From: Reticulitermes speratus
Taxonomy: Eukaryota; Arthropoda; Insecta; Blattodea; Rhinotermitidae
Assembly (NCBI GenBank): GCA_021186555.1
Contig: JAJKFL010000005.1
Span: forward strand, 43,643,635 to 43,707,634
Direction: 5' to 3'
Length of the DNA stretch: 64,000 bases
Positions within the stretch are counted from its first letter, which is position 1. Each line of letters begins with the position of its first letter. Positions 21,064-32,187 of the stretch are shown in pieces. The notes beneath the pieces were generated by a model. The model searched no databases. It had not been told where the DNA came from and worked only from the letters and a program-made list of their open reading frames with translations. The position numbers and the translations under genes were made by a program.

Positions 21064-21764
21064 GGTTATTATTATTATATTTCTGAAGACGAAGTAAAAC
21101 CGAGGCAATTGGTGTTGACGTCGCTTTTCTGTGAATGGTGCCTGGTTTCTTTCTGCCACTGTGGACCCAACAGATAAAACTTAAATATACGAAATTTACT
21201 TCGTAATTTTGCCCTAAGTACGGTAAAAAAGTCTGTGGAATAAAGGTACCATTATTGCAGTGGAAAGCCTATTTCAGGTGGGATTCTCTATCTCACATCA
21301 GACTCTTTCTCTTATAAAAAGAATAATGTTTAAATTCTTCATAGGTTTCTTAAGCTTATTCCTTCTTTACAAATCTAGCTACTGTACAGGCCAGTTGCTA
21401 TAAGCAAGAAACAAGCAGTTATAGTTGTTTACAAATAAACCTGCAGTTCATTCTGTGTATAACACTATCGTTAACAGCCCTCACGAAAGCTTTCCTTTGT
21501 GAAAGAAAAAAAAAAAAGGTCCGTTGCTTCAGTTCCTTTCTCTGTGTGTAGCTGATATATTGCACCAATAAAGCAGACGTTTCCGTGGGAATGGCCACTT
21601 GACAGTAGCACAGTAGAGAGGCTGAACGTAGACTGTTCCCATTTTCGTGTTAGCGTCTGTCTTACATTCCAAATTTTTCTGATTTACTGATCCGTAAGAC
21701 GGCAGGAACACTGCTTACATTGCACAGTTTGCAGTCTAACGTAATATTTTGATTTAATAAGTCG
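21064..21764. other. Unassigned sequence
   Basis: Nothing recognised. An A12 run lies at about 21507-21518. Confidence 0.5.
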
Positions 21765-21845
21765 TCAGGAATATAACGCCTTGTAGAATGCTGTATAGTT
21801 ACCAACGTTTCGGAGAAACCTGCTGCCTCCATCTTCAGGATCTAA
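21765..21845 (-). mobile_element. Half foldback element with class-2 hammerhead-like core
   Basis: On the minus strand: CTGAAGA (21837-21831), extra T, GGAG, 11-nt loop, CTCC, GAAAC, GTTG, GTA (to 21800). Stem II GGAG/CTCC pairs. Stem I is not convincing. The outer part (ATAACGCCTTGTAGAATGC) resembles the arm module of the 15.2- and 43.9-kb elements. Confidence 0.5.
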
Positions 21846-21924
21846 TAAAATACAAGTTTGTCGAATAGCTACAGAGTGTGCTCAAAATCAGTGGGTTGGT
21901 TATAACATTAACTAACTAAGTAAC

Positions 21925-22030
21925 TAACTAACTCCATGGAGCAGTGTCCTTCTTGAGAAGCTAACAGTTCCTCAGCTAGTCAACAAATTCCCCAAATTTT
22001 ATATAAACCGAAGGTTCATTAACGCCACCT
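21925..22030 (+). repeat. Dispersed repeat E fragment
   Basis: The order CTCCATGGAGCAGTGTCCTT, CTTGAGAAGCTAACAG, CAACAAATTCCCCAAATTTT, ACCGAAGGTTCATTAACGCC is shared with 44700-44990, 46960-47115 and 28500-28570. From memory, this is a common animal repeat whose conceptual translation (…LLWNPKVHY…) often enters protein databases. It is not a gene. Confidence 0.6.
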
Positions 22031-22204
22031 TTCCCTAACCTGAGCCAGATCGATCTCGTCCACGCCCACCATCATCTTTCTTGAGATCCATTGTAATGTT
22101 ATTACCCCATCTAAGCCTAAGTCTTCCAAGTGGCCTCTTTACTTCAAGTTTCCCCACCAAAAGCCTGTATGCATCTTTGCTCTCCGCCATAAGTGTCCCA
22201 TGTT

Positions 22205-22492
22205 GGGCCGGGATAGTGTAGTCGGTATAGCGATTCGCTACGGGTTGGACGGTCCGGGGATCGAATCTCGGTGCGGGCGAAATTTTCCGCACCCGTCCAG
22301 GCCGGCCCTGGGGCCCACCCAGCCTCCTATTCAATGGGTACGGGGTCTTTGCCGGGGATAAAGCGGCCGGGGCATGGCGTTGAACACCCACACTCATCTA
22401 GCGCCGGGGTTAAAGAAAGAGTAGAGCTATACCTGTACTGCCCTTCTGGGCCTTCATGGTCTGTTCTACGGTGAGCTTTACTTTACCTTTAC
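22205..22492 (+). mobile_element. SINE-C, full-length reference copy
   Basis: The head GGGCCGGGATAGTGTAGTCG, GTATAGCGATTCGC carries tRNA-like A- and B-box phrasing (GGGGATCGAATCTCGG at about 22255-22270). It is followed by GCACCCGTCCAGGCCGG, GGGTACGGGGTC, GATAAAGCGGCCGGGGC, CATCTAGCGCC, GGTTAAAGAAAGAGTAGAGC, and ends TTTACTTTACC. It is the most complete copy in the window and the one I used to recognise the others. Confidence 0.9.
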
Positions 22493-23424
22493 CACACGTG
22501 CACATGTCCCGTCCCTCTCATTCTTCTTGATTTGATCTCCCGAAAAAAGATTTGATGAGGAGTACAGATCGTAGCTCCTAATTATGCAAAGTAATGTAAT
22601 TAAATGCCATAAAAGAAAATGAAACAGAAATATAAGAACACGAAAGATTTAGTTGCCAAAAAGAAATGAAAAATGAAAGAAATCGTTAATGAAGAAGAAG
22701 AAGAAGAGATGTATTAAAGGTAGGTTGCGGATCATATCAGTTAGAGCTGCAGGCTAAAATTGGATTTCTTAATTCTTCACCGGTGTTCTTAGCTTGGCGT
22801 GTGAGTCACTAGACTGTCTTCCGCACTAAGCCCCGCCGTACATCGGATTCGGAGGAGAAACGTACAATTACAAAACGTTTGTGAGCGGACTACAGGACAA
22901 CAAGCACTGCGACTGATTTAATGACCTCACTAATACGACAGTTGCTCATCTGGTAAAGTGAATCGCTGCAGTTTATGGAACAGGAAGGTTAATTACCGTA
23001 TTCTCAGGAGCCCACTATTTTCCCCCATTCTGAGCCACACGTACCAGTCCATACCTTCCCAGCCTATCTCTTTAAGGTCCAGTTTAATAGCCATACTTTG
23101 CTAATTTACCTGCAACTCCCTACAGTAAACCTGTCTCTAGAGATCACTGACTTCCCCAGTTCTAAATCTCATGCCCATTTTCCATTGCGTAGTTCCTCCA
23201 AAAAAAAAAATCCTTTCCTCTCCGAGTGACTCTGTCACATTTCATAACGTACTGGTTTTTTATAATGTAGGGGTCTGAGCCCTTCGCCCAAACCCCACGT
23301 TTTAGGACCTTCCCTTGTCAGTTGTCAGCGACCGCTTATTCAATACATTATTGCTGACTGTCCATATCTAGACAGCTAATGGGATGGTAAAATGTAACGT
23401 TGTCCCTCTCAACGCCACGGAGAC
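22493..23424. other. Unassigned sequence
   Basis: A short (GAA)n tract lies at 22689-22706. Nothing else is recognised. Confidence 0.5.
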
Positions 23425-23678
23425 ATACAGGGGGAGCAGAGGTATAGTTCCACTCATTCTTGACTTTGGCACTATAAAGAGTTGAGTGTTTTAATTCACG
23501 CCCCGGTCACTTTACCCCCAAGAAAAAATCCCGGAACCCACTAAATAGGAGCTGTGTGGACCATAGAGCTGGTCAGGACGTTTTGGAGAAGAGAAAAATC
23601 TCTTGCCCTGCCGGCATTCGAAACCCCGACCGTCCAGCCCGTAGCCTAATGGCTATACCGATTATGCTACCCTGGCTC
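23425..23678 (-). mobile_element. SINE-C copy
   Basis: Minus strand: GGTAGCATAATCGGTATAGC head, CTACGGGCTGGACGGTCGGG, GGGGTTTCGAATGCC B box, then the body to GAATGAGTGGAACTATACC. It is complete apart from the 3' tail. Confidence 0.85.
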
Positions 23679-23727
23679 TTCCGAAGGGAAGGTGGTATCT
23701 AAATAAACATCGGTATAATAATCTGTG

Positions 23728-24044
23728 GGGGGCACGCGGTGGCGCAGGTGGTTGAGGCACTACGCTACGAACCGGAACGTCGCGGGTTCGATTCCCGATG
23801 GTGTCATTGGAATTTTTCCTTGACATAATCGTTTCGGTCGCACTATGGCCCTGGGGTCGACTCAGTCTCTAACAAAAATAAGTACCAGGAATATTTCCTG
23901 GGGGGTAAAGGCGGCCGGTGCCTAGGGCTGACAACCTTACCACCTTCATGTGCCGATTGTCTAGAAATCTGGGAGCCTCAACCTCCTGGAACCCTAAGGG
24001 TCTGTCCAGGCCTGTAATGGGATTGCTTTACCTTTACTTTAAAG
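23728..24044 (+). mobile_element. SINE-B, full-length reference copy
   Basis: The head GGGGCACGCGGTGGCGCAGG, TGGTTGAGGCACTACGC leads to GGGTTCGATTCCCG (B box), then TGACATAATCGTTTCGGTCG, CCAGGAATATTTCC, CTAGAAATCTGGGAGCC and a TTTACCTTTACTTT end. TAATCTGTG is repeated at 23719-23727 and 24045-24053 as the target-site duplication. Confidence 0.9.
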
Positions 24045-24053
24045 TAATCTGTG

Positions 24054-25035
24054 AGTATGCAAACTGAATCGAAATTCCTGTGCTGGGTTGTGTCCAATGC
24101 CGTACTGTGTTGAAGCTTGGGCCTCTGTTAGTGTTGATTAGTCACAGTACTAAATCGTTAGTTAAGTTTTCAGTTCTGACTGAAAAGAATTATACAGCAG
24201 CTCGGGTCGTCAATCCCAGAAGTGATGACACCAAGCAACCTGTTTCCTTGGACACTGGGGAGCCATAAAAGAATTAAGACGTTATTGGGACGTGCAATAA
24301 AGCGGGACAGATTTACGACAGGCTCCGCTTGTATTGAAAAGGCGCAGGATGACAATAGAAAGTTTAAATGATGAATGGTGTGCTCCGGGTTATTCCTTAA
24401 TAGTGCAAAAGTGTCAGGACCCATCACAAGGACAAAGATAATTAAATGACATATTTTTGTTTATACTTATTCAGAGTTTTGGTGTATTTATCAAACCTGT
24501 CAGTAAAGTAAGGTGACAGATCATTAAACAATTATTTGGAAAGGATGGTGCGGGAAGTTGTCTTAGTACAGTTTAAGGTTATATCCTGACATTTGCTTAA
24601 ATGTACTGTGGAAAACAAAGAAAACTCTGAATATCCTGTCTAAGAGAGATTGAACTTGATACCTTCCGGATACAAAACAGGAACGTTACGAGCTCGAAAG
24701 CGACGCTGAAAAAATGAGACGAGATTCAGACAAATGCAGCGTTTCACGTGACGCGCTTGAGAGGTTTCAGCTCGGCAACAGTACCTGTATCTTTTCTTCA
24801 GACACAGAAATTAACTGGTTTAAAATAATACGTTAAAGGAGTAAGAAATAGACTACATGTCGTGAGCAAGGCCAGTCGCATACGCATAAGGCGCAACTTA
24901 ATAAAAGCATCGTTTTTAGGTCTACTAATCAGTCGGACACCGCTTCATGCAATAAGTCCATATACAACTCGCTCTTGCGTTTGTCTCTAGCGCTACTAAA
25001 ATGTCTAAAACCTTTCTGAGAAGTAATTTTCTTCG
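24054..25035. other. Unassigned sequence
   Basis: Nothing recognised. Confidence 0.5.
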
Positions 25036-25289
25036 TGTCGCGTGTTCGATTCCCGATGGTGTCACTAGAAATTTTTATTGACATAATCCTTTCGGTCGCA
25101 CTATGGCTCTCTAAAAGAAATGAGTACCAGGAATATTTCCTGAAGGGAAGAGGTGGCCGGTGCGTAGGGCTGACAACGTTACCACCTTCATGTGTCGATT
25201 GTCTAGAAATCTGGGAGCCTCAACCTCCTGGAACCTTAAGGGCCTGTCCAGGCCTGTAATGGGACTGTTTTACCTTTACGTTTACTTTT
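25036..25289 (+). mobile_element. SINE-B, 5'-truncated
   Basis: It starts inside the tRNA-like B box (TGTTCGATTCCCGATGG) and continues through the SINE-B body to TTTTACCTTTACGTTTAC. An internal deletion relative to the 23.7-kb copy removes the GGGGTCGACTCAG block. Confidence 0.85.
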
Positions 25290-25414
25290 CTTCCTAGTGC
25301 TCCCTATTTCGGGAAAAATATTTCTTCCTTTGAAAGTTTCCAGTCTTCGTCGCCCTCTTCTTGTGATAAGAGCATCATAAAGATGAAGATGAGTATACGG
25401 CATTGGTGAAATAA

Positions 25415-25545
25415 TACCGACACGGGAAAGCCAAATTAATCAGAGGAAACCCCTCTCAGCGCCAAGAGATCTACAACAAATTTCACATGGACTAGCCCGG
25501 GATTTAATAGGGTCTCCTCAGTAAGAAGCCGGCGACTACCTGATG
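25415..25545 (-). repeat. Possible decayed SINE-D
   Basis: On the minus strand GTCGCCGGCTTCTTAC, AAATCCCGGGCTAGTCC and ATGTGAAATTTGTTG follow the SINE-D order. Strongly diverged. Confidence 0.4.
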
Positions 25546-25852
25546 TATGTATTTAGAGCTGCCTAACATCATCACCTCTGTGTGAATTCAATAACGCTAC
25601 CTGGAAGAAAAAATTCTTTTACCTCTTCGAGGTACTGTGGGAGTCTTGAAGCAGATAATCCTTCTCTTCCTTTTACAAAGCTCTAGGCTGTCAAATAGTC
25701 TTCAAATTGTGGCTCAGTGCAAGTCTCTAATAGAGTCCCTAGTACTCTGCTCCTTATGTTTGTTTCAAGCTCATTTATTTTACCTTTAAGATATTTTCTC
25801 TTCCTTTATGAAAAGTCTATTATTTTCACTCCTTACATTTTTAATTTCAGCT
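25546..25852. other. Unassigned sequence
   Basis: Nothing recognised. Confidence 0.5.
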
Positions 25853-25866
25853 CACTTCCAATAATT

Positions 25867-26113
25867 CTTCTTCTTCTTCTTCGGTGGCACTACAGTCCAA
25901 TGCGGACCTTCGCCTCCTTAATGGCCCTCTCCCAGTCCACTCTATTTTTTGACCTTTCTTTTCCAATTGTTAATTTTACACTTCTTAATATCTGTTTGTA
26001 CACAATTGCACCATCTGTTTCTTGGTCGTCCTCTTGTCGACTTCCTTGGGGATTATTATTAAATACTTGACTTATTGTTCTTTTACTCTCCATTCTGTTA
26101 ACATGACCAATCC
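25867..26113 (-). mobile_element. 5'-truncated non-LTR retrotransposon 3' end with 14-bp TSD
   Basis: The minus strand encodes about 80 residues with the look of a reverse-transcriptase-ORF C-terminus (GHVNRME near the start, WERAIKEAKVRIGL near the end), then a stop and a (GAA)n tail. CACTTCCAATAATT is repeated exactly at 25853-25866 and 26114-26127. The simple-repeat tail and 5' truncation fit target-primed reverse transcription by an RTE/CR1-like element. The family assignment is from phrasing only. Confidence 0.85.
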
Positions 26114-26127
26114 CACTTCCAATAATT

Positions 26128-26740
26128 GCAATGGAAAATTTCGCTATTACAATTAAGCCTGTACCGCATTTTCCGCCAAGTTCGAAGACTCAAAGTCTGC
26201 AGCCTGTTTAGTGTAAGCGTACATTTAGGCGCGTTATAATTTCGGTAATATAGCATCTTTCACACGGGTTGTCATTACTATACGTTAACTGAAGCCATGT
26301 AGAACGAGACGATTGTCTACATTTGGGGCTGCAAAGCCAAAATCCTCTGCACCTACATCATTTCAAGAAACAAGTACTAAGTGTCCCCATCAAGCGGCAC
26401 GCCCTGTAATTAATCACTTTGCAGTTACCGGAAGCACGAAAGTGAACAGTCACGAAGGTGGGGCAGCGTTTCCTGTTGGATTGCCAGAGAAATGACAAAA
26501 AAATGTGGTATGGGAAAGCGAAAAAATGATATGCCTCTAATTCTGACTAAATTTAACATATTAAGTCACTAGTTGCCACATACAGGCTAAGAGTGTTAGT
26601 TTTTTATCCGATTCAGGTAAGGGAGCGAGGGAAGGCAGTCTCGATGATACAGAAACTCTTACCCCCTGTATGATTCCTGTGACCTCATATACTCAGTACT
26701 GTATCATGTTTTTTATATTATGTACCTGCATTTTGTCATA
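26128..26740. other. Unassigned sequence
   Basis: Nothing recognised. Confidence 0.5.
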
Positions 26741-27059
26741 AGTTTAAGTTAAACCAACTAATGCCAAGAATTATTAACAAAGTAAGATATATTTGTAACC
26801 CCTACATATGTTTTGGCAATCAAGTTGCCTTCCTCAGAGGGTTACAAATATATCTTACTTTTGAAATTTATTTTATTTTACCAACTTATGCACAATATCT
26901 TACAATAGTATCAATTTACCCCTATACTAGTGTAAGATATTGTGCATAAGTTGGTAAAATAAAATAAATTTCAACTGTAATAAGATGCACGGTCAATACA
27001 ACGTAAAAATATCTTACTTTGTTAATAATTCTAGTGCATTAGTTGGTTTAACTTAAACT
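26741..27059. mobile_element. Nested double foldback element with hammerhead-like core
   Basis: The outer arms (AGTTTAAGTTAAACCAACTA, ATGC, AATTATTAACAAAGTAAGAT; 26741-26793 against 27006-27059) enclose an inner inverted pair (26863-26904 against 26931-26972). The inner pair carries its own ACCAACTTATGCAC module. The structure looks like one foldback element inserted into, or duplicated within, another of the same family. The core at 26797-26843 lies between the left outer arm and the left inner arm. Confidence 0.7.
26797..26843 (-). ncRNA. Hammerhead-ribozyme-like core, GUA triplet
   Basis: Minus strand, reading down from 26843: AACCCU (stem I), CUGAGGA (26837-26831), extra A (26830), GGCAA (26829-26825), loop, UUGCC (26819-26815), AAAA (26814-26811), C, AUAU loop, GUA (26805-26803), GGGGUU (26802-26797). 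Stem I has six pairs including one G-U and stem II five. G12 of the GAAA element is A here, which would be expected to impair cleavage. It is a third independent stem II sequence in the same framework. Confidence 0.58.
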
Positions 27060-27543
27060 GTATCACGTGTTTGTCGGAATGTGTTCACTTGTATTTCTGT
27101 GTAGTTACAGTTTAATACTCAAAGTTGTAACTTCCACTGTGGCTTATCTTGTAAGTATACGGGCATATTTTTTCGTCTTTAATGAACACCATAACATTCC
27201 TGTAGTAACTTTTTTTCGTGGGCATATAGGCTAATACGGGTTCTGTTTGTTCTACGAAACATTAACTTAACTTACTGCATAAGCTATATCATGTGCACAT
27301 TTAAACTTTCAGAGAAGAGAAAAGAAACCAAATAAATTGTAACATTTTGGGAGTCGTACAACAAAGTCATGCAGTCACTTGAACCACGTGACAGCACGTG
27401 AAATTAACGTGTTGTCATGTGGAGTACTTAGGGCAGGAATGGGGAATTTTAAGTTTTCAGTTAACGTCCTATTTAGCCGCTCGCCACCAAAGGATACAGA
27501 GCGTAAGGGCGGCCAAAGCGTGAGGGTTATCACCCACTTCCCC
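27060..27543. other. Unassigned sequence
   Basis: Nothing recognised. Confidence 0.5.
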
Positions 27544-27556
27544 GGTAAGTAACACC

Positions 27557-27703
27557 TTCTTCTTCTTCGGTGGCACTACAGTCCAATGCGGACCTTCGCC
27601 TCCTTAATGGCCCTCTCCCAGTCCACTCTATTTTTTTACCTTTCTTTCCAGTTGTTAATTTTACACTTCTTAATGTCTGTTTGTACACAATTGCACCATC
27701 TGT
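27557..27703 (-). mobile_element. Second truncated copy of the same retrotransposon 3' end, 13-bp TSD
   Basis: It matches about 25871-26011 almost base for base, is shorter at the 5' end, and has the same (GAA)n tail. GGTAAGTAACACC is duplicated at 27544-27556 and 27704-27716. Two copies with different 5' truncation points and intact target-site duplications show genuine retrotransposition events. Confidence 0.88.
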
Positions 27704-27716
27704 GGTAAGTAACACC

Positions 27717-28259
27717 CTTCGGAAGATAACTTAGGGTGCTGCGGGCAGGCGAGAAGAGAGACAGCACTTGCTATCACACGGAAGTGACGTCAAAGATGAA
27801 CAAGTAACGGCCCTGAGAAATTTTCAGTATGACCAATGTGTTGCGTGCGTGAGTGGTCCAAGGCCTGGCTGTGTGTTCGGGACCTCGCCGGGTATTTCCC
27901 AGAAGATAAATTATGATACAGGCTACACGAAAATATGTGTTCAGTGCCAACTGAGAAATTGTCAGTATGTGGACTAGTGTGTAGTTGATTATATAAAAAG
28001 TGACACGTCTTTAGGCCTATATTAAACCAATGGCAGCGCAGCCTATAGCCTATTGAATTATCTGTATCAGTGCCTCAACATGCAATTGTCAAGATTACGA
28101 ACTTTAGGGATGTGAAGACATATAGGTTCGTAGATACGTACCAATGATTCGGAAAATTTTACTGAACCCTTCTTCAGAGTAGTGGAGGTCTCATAATTAC
28201 TTCCGACTACGACCTCGTTTGCATTAAACGTACATTCACCTAAGTGATACAGAACACAT
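27717..28259. other. Mostly unassigned; decayed class-2 core at 28140-28192
   Basis: On the minus strand CTGAAGAAGGGTT, CCGAATCATTGGTACG resembles the class-2 ribozyme-like phrase with GAAA changed to GAAT. The rest is unassigned. Confidence 0.4.
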
Positions 28260-28350
28260 TCCAGCACAATTATTTTATTATAAAAACAATATAGTTTATT
28301 TTTATAAAGGTGCTACCTGTTTCGCCCCGATCGGGTCATTATCACGCTTA
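28260..28350 (-). mobile_element. Foldback-type fragment with hammerhead-like core
   Basis: Minus strand 28347-28312: GC, (G)TGATAA, T, GACCC, GATC loop, GGGGC, GAAAC, AG, GTA, GC. Stem II is partly paired (CCC/GGG). Two core positions differ from CUGANGA. The flank ACCTTTATAAAAATAAACTA resembles the 34.4-kb element. Confidence 0.45.
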
Positions 28351-28499
28351 TAAAATTATGTAAGAGAGAGTAGTTGTGTATCATTTGTGTTATCATTGTA
28401 CATTATCATTCCATTCGCCAGCTCAGTCATGACTTCCTGTGATGTTGAAACTGGCCGAAGGGTGAGACCAGCACTACCGCTATTAAGCCAACAAATAGA

Positions 28500-28575
28500 A
28501 ATACAGACTAATTCCATAGAACAGTCTTTCTTGAGATCTGGTAGAAGCTCAACTCATCAATGAATTCTATGCCTT
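28500..28575 (+). repeat. Dispersed repeat E fragment
   Basis: AATTCCATAGAACAGTCTTT, CTTGAGATCTGG, AGAAGCTCAACTCATCAATG, AATTC follows the 5' part of repeat E. Short and diverged. Confidence 0.45.
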
Positions 28576-29934
28576 CCTTATTGTTGTTTTTACAACAGCC
28601 GTTCCGTCTTTGGGCACTACCTACGTCTAGATATCCAAAGTGATTTTCTACTTCCATGTTTTCCAGCCAAATATTTATAAGCACTTCTCATGTCTCTATG
28701 CGTGCTACATGCCCCGCCAATTTCATTCACTTTTAATTGATGGCCTTAATATTTTGTGAAGAGTAAAGCCGGTACATATGAAGCTGCTCATTAGGCCAAT
28801 GTGTAGCTACAAGTGATAATCAACTCGTGGTCCGGGCGTGGTTTCTATAGATGTAGGGTCTATTTAAATTCAGCAAAGATAATAAACTACCTTCTTTAAC
28901 ATTCGGATGTTTATTTTTACTCAGTAAGATACAAAATTTTGGAATAAATCCAAGAATATTAGTTATTCTCTGTGCATTAAATGTTAGGCCTATGGAAATA
29001 TGGGTTTGAAGCAATATAAACCTGCCGTTTGGGGAACAACTCAGCATCTATTAGACTTCTTGCTCACATTTACGAAAAGGAAGCCGGCCCTAATCCGTTT
29101 TCCATGACGTATCCTTGAATTTCTTCCTTTAAAATATTTCCGTTCCCTAACATTTCATACTTTTAAAGATGTATTGCCTATAGCTTACTTCTAGGTTGAT
29201 TCTGGTAATAAGACATGAACACAGGGTAGGTCTGTAGGTCTAGGGCTGTTCAGCCTGCATCTGGATCAAGCTTGTCAGCAGCTTCTAATGTGTTCTCTTT
29301 ATGGTTGGCTTATTTGAATTTCCGTCCAGAAAATTAATATCAGCGCTTTACGAACCCCTGACTTCTGGATTCTGGAATGTGACACCGTGTCTTCTGGTAT
29401 ATTGATACGAACACTGTGGAGAATATAGAGACACCATCTTCGAATCATTACTAATATTACATAACAGTATTAACATTCACTGCCATGACAACTTCAGATC
29501 TCATCAACTACACTTACAGCATTCAAGTACCACACACCAGTCCATCTGCTCCTGGTTTTCGCAAAGAAGAGAAGTTGAAAATTAGCGGCCCACTTCATGT
29601 ACAATCAAAGTGAACAGAAAATTTCAAGAACAGTTTATTAGACACAGGCTTCTTAATACAAAGAATTCTAGAAGAAAACAGTTTGGCACAAGATGGCACA
29701 ATAAATACAGAAGCAAGAGAGGCAAGCACTTGTGGTGGCTGGGTTTGCAGTACTGTAGGTTGCTGTTGTTGAAAGTGCCCTGATGAGGACCACACAAATT
29801 AACACTGGGATTCGGTAAATGGCTACAATAGCACCAGAAATTTTTCTCCCACCACCAATTCCTTGCGTTAATGGCAGAGATGCCTTGTGTAAATATCAGT
29901 GAAATATTTACATGAGATTAGTTTCAATAGTAAA
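28576..29934. other. Unassigned; one arm module near 29360
   Basis: TTCTGGAATGTGACACCGTG, TCTTCTGGTA at about 29370-29400 is the same arm module seen in the 35.24-kb foldback. Otherwise nothing is recognised. Confidence 0.4.
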
Positions 29935-30560
29935 ATAATTTGGAAACAGTCGGCTCTGTAGAGTAGCAATTTGGAAGCATTCGTTTCTGGAGCCTAAAAA
30001 TTTGGAAGCAGTCGGCTCTGTAGCCTAATAATTTGAAAGTAGTTGGCTCTGTAGCTAATAGTTTGGAAGCAGTCGGCTCTGTAGCCTAATAATTTGAAAG
30101 CAGTTGGCTCTGTAGCGTAATAGTTTGGAAGCAGTCGGCTCTGTAGCCTAATAATTTGAAAGCAGTTGGCTCTGTAGCGTAATATTTTGGAAGCAGTCGG
30201 CTTTGTAGCCTAATAATTTGAAAGCAGTTGGCTCTGTAGCGTAATATTTTGGAAGCAGTCGGCTTTGTAGCCTAAAATTTGAAAAGCAAGCATCGGCTCT
30301 GTAGCCTAACAATTTGAAAGCAGTTGGTTCTGTAGCCTAATAGTTTGGAAGCAGTCGGCTCTGTAGCGTAACCATTTGGAAGCAGTCGGCCCAATAGCCA
30401 ACAATTTGAAAGCAGTTGGCTCTGTAGCGTAATAGTTTGGAAGCAGTCGGCTCTGTAGCGTAAAAATCTGGAAGCAGTCGGTTCTGTAGCGTGACAATTT
30501 GGAAGCATTCAATTCGGTAGCTAAACATTTGGAAGCATTCGGTTCTGTAGCTTAACAACC
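29935..30560. repeat. Minisatellite, 31-bp unit, about 20 copies
   Basis: The unit runs GGAAGCAGTCGGCTCTGTAG, CCTAATAGTTT. Start-to-start distance is 31 bp (for example 30068 to 30099). In the middle of the array two versions alternate, one with TTTGGAAGCAGTCGG and one with TTTGAAAGCAGTTGG, giving a 62-bp higher-order unit. Edges are more diverged. The overlapping minus-strand frames (30272-30558) are products of the repeat: 31 is not a multiple of three, so successive units change frame. Confidence 0.93.
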
Positions 30561-30814
30561 TTGGAGGTTAACATCTATTGCTCAAGTCACTAAGGAATGA
30601 ACAGGCTGTAGTATTTTCCCAGTTGTGCAGTGCTGGCTCTCACAGTGTTGATTCAATTTTGAACAAAAAATATGTATATTCAAGATGAGTGGTATGTTAT
30701 CTTTAATAATGTACCGTCTTGGCATGCAAGAATGGAAATTAGCATTGACTCATTTTCGTGGTGGAATATGAACCATCTTCCTTTAAGTTAAAATACATTT
30801 AAGGCCCAAATGAC

Positions 30815-31600
30815 ACGAAGGTTAGGTATAATACAGAAAATAAATTCTACTGTATTTCATGCTTAACAGGTAATTTCCGACTTCAAAACAGGAAGAAAAG
30901 TAATTCGCACTGTGCAATATGCAGACGACCTTGTGTTGCTGGCCAAGGAAGAAACGGTCCTTCAGTACCGATTATGACAGAAACAACTGGAGAATGTGGA
31001 ATGTTTCAATTATTTGGGTAGCATGATAACAAAGCATGCAAGATGTACGCGTGAAAATTAAATCCAAAATTACCATGGCAAAAGCAGCATTCAACAAGCA
31101 GACACTTTTCACCAGCAAATTGGACTTAAATTTAAAGAAGAAACTAGGAAAGTGCTACATTTGGAGCATAGTTTTTTATGGCGCTGAAAATTCGACACTC
31201 CGGAAAGCAGATTACAAAAGCTTGGAAAGTATTGAAATGTGGTGCTGGAAAAGGATGGAGAAAATGAGCTGGACCGATAGTGTGAGAAAAGAAGAAACAT
31301 TACATAGAGTCAAGGAAGAGAGGAATATCCTACAAACAATAAAAAAAGGAAAGCTAAGTGGTTTGGTCACATCTTGCGAAGAAACTGCCTTCTAAAACAC
31401 GTTAATGAAGGAAAGATAAGGGAAGGATAGAAGTGACGGAAAGACGAGGAAGAAGACTTAAGGAGCTACTGAATTGACCTAAAGGAAAATACGTGATAGT
31501 ACTGTAAATTGAAAGAGGAAGCACTAGATCGCCCTCTGTAGAGAACTCGCCTTGGAAGAGGCTATGAAATTTTCGTAAGACAGACTGAGGAATGATGAGG
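30815..31600 (+). mobile_element. Decayed non-LTR reverse transcriptase C-terminus
   Basis: Conceptual translation gives VIRTVQYADDLVLLAKEE at about 30898-30955, then, after frameshifts, a segment at 31036-31395 (KAAFNKQTLFTSKLDLNLKK; LGKCYIWSIVFYGAEN; WCWKRMEKMSWTDSVRKEE). These match the better-preserved copy at 40212-41063 block for block. A piece of the segment between them is missing and there are several frameshifts, so it is a pseudogene. The 3' end reads CGTAAGACAGACTGAGGAATGATGAG. Confidence 0.85.
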
Positions 31601-31879
31601 TAAGTTTCAATTACGTGCGATCAGAGGAATATGTAAGGAAGAGCGATTATAACAACGGTGTCCGATAGTGAAGGGGGAAACATCCAATATCTAAATGACA
31701 GCATGTCACCACTTGCTGCGGAAAGCCCAATAAGAGGACCAGTGACTGATCATAGGCAATAATATTTTCTTTGGACCAAATTCCATCCTTTCACCTAAAA
31801 ATGGGAAAGACTCAGCTTTCGAAACGCTGCAGTCTTTGAGCACGAATGATGAACTCAACAGCCTAATCCTGCATGTAAG
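31601..31879. other. Unassigned sequence between retroelement and SINE-D
   Basis: Nothing recognised. It may belong to the DNA-transposon relic downstream. Confidence 0.4.
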
Positions 31880-31889
31880 TGTAAGAATG

Positions 31890-32177
31890 GCCGTGTCATG
31901 GCTCAGGCGGTTAGTCGCCGGCCTTCCACTGCGGAGGCCCGGATTCGATCTCGGGTCAGTCCATGTGGGGTTTGTGGTGGACAAAGTGACACTGGGACAG
32001 GTTTTTCTCCGAGTTGTCGGTTTTCCCCTGTCAATTTCATTCCACTGGTGCTCCATTACTTGTAAAACTTGGTAAAAAAACTGCTCATCTTCATCACAGG
32101 GTTGCACAAAAAGTCTTAAGGCTGTGGTGCGTCCGTAGCATCTGCTGCGGGGCCCTTCACCATGTAAAAAAAAAAAA
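31890..32177 (+). mobile_element. SINE-D, full-length reference copy with 10-bp TSD
   Basis: The head GGCCGTGTCATGGCTCAGGC, GGTTAGTCGCC holds an A-box-like part, and GGATTCGATCTCGGG a B-box-like part. The body contains GACAAAGTGACACTGG and GGTTTTTCTCCGAG. It ends in an A12 tract. TGTAAGAATG is repeated at 31880-31889 and 32178-32187. Confidence 0.88.
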
Positions 32178-32187
32178 TGTAAGAATG

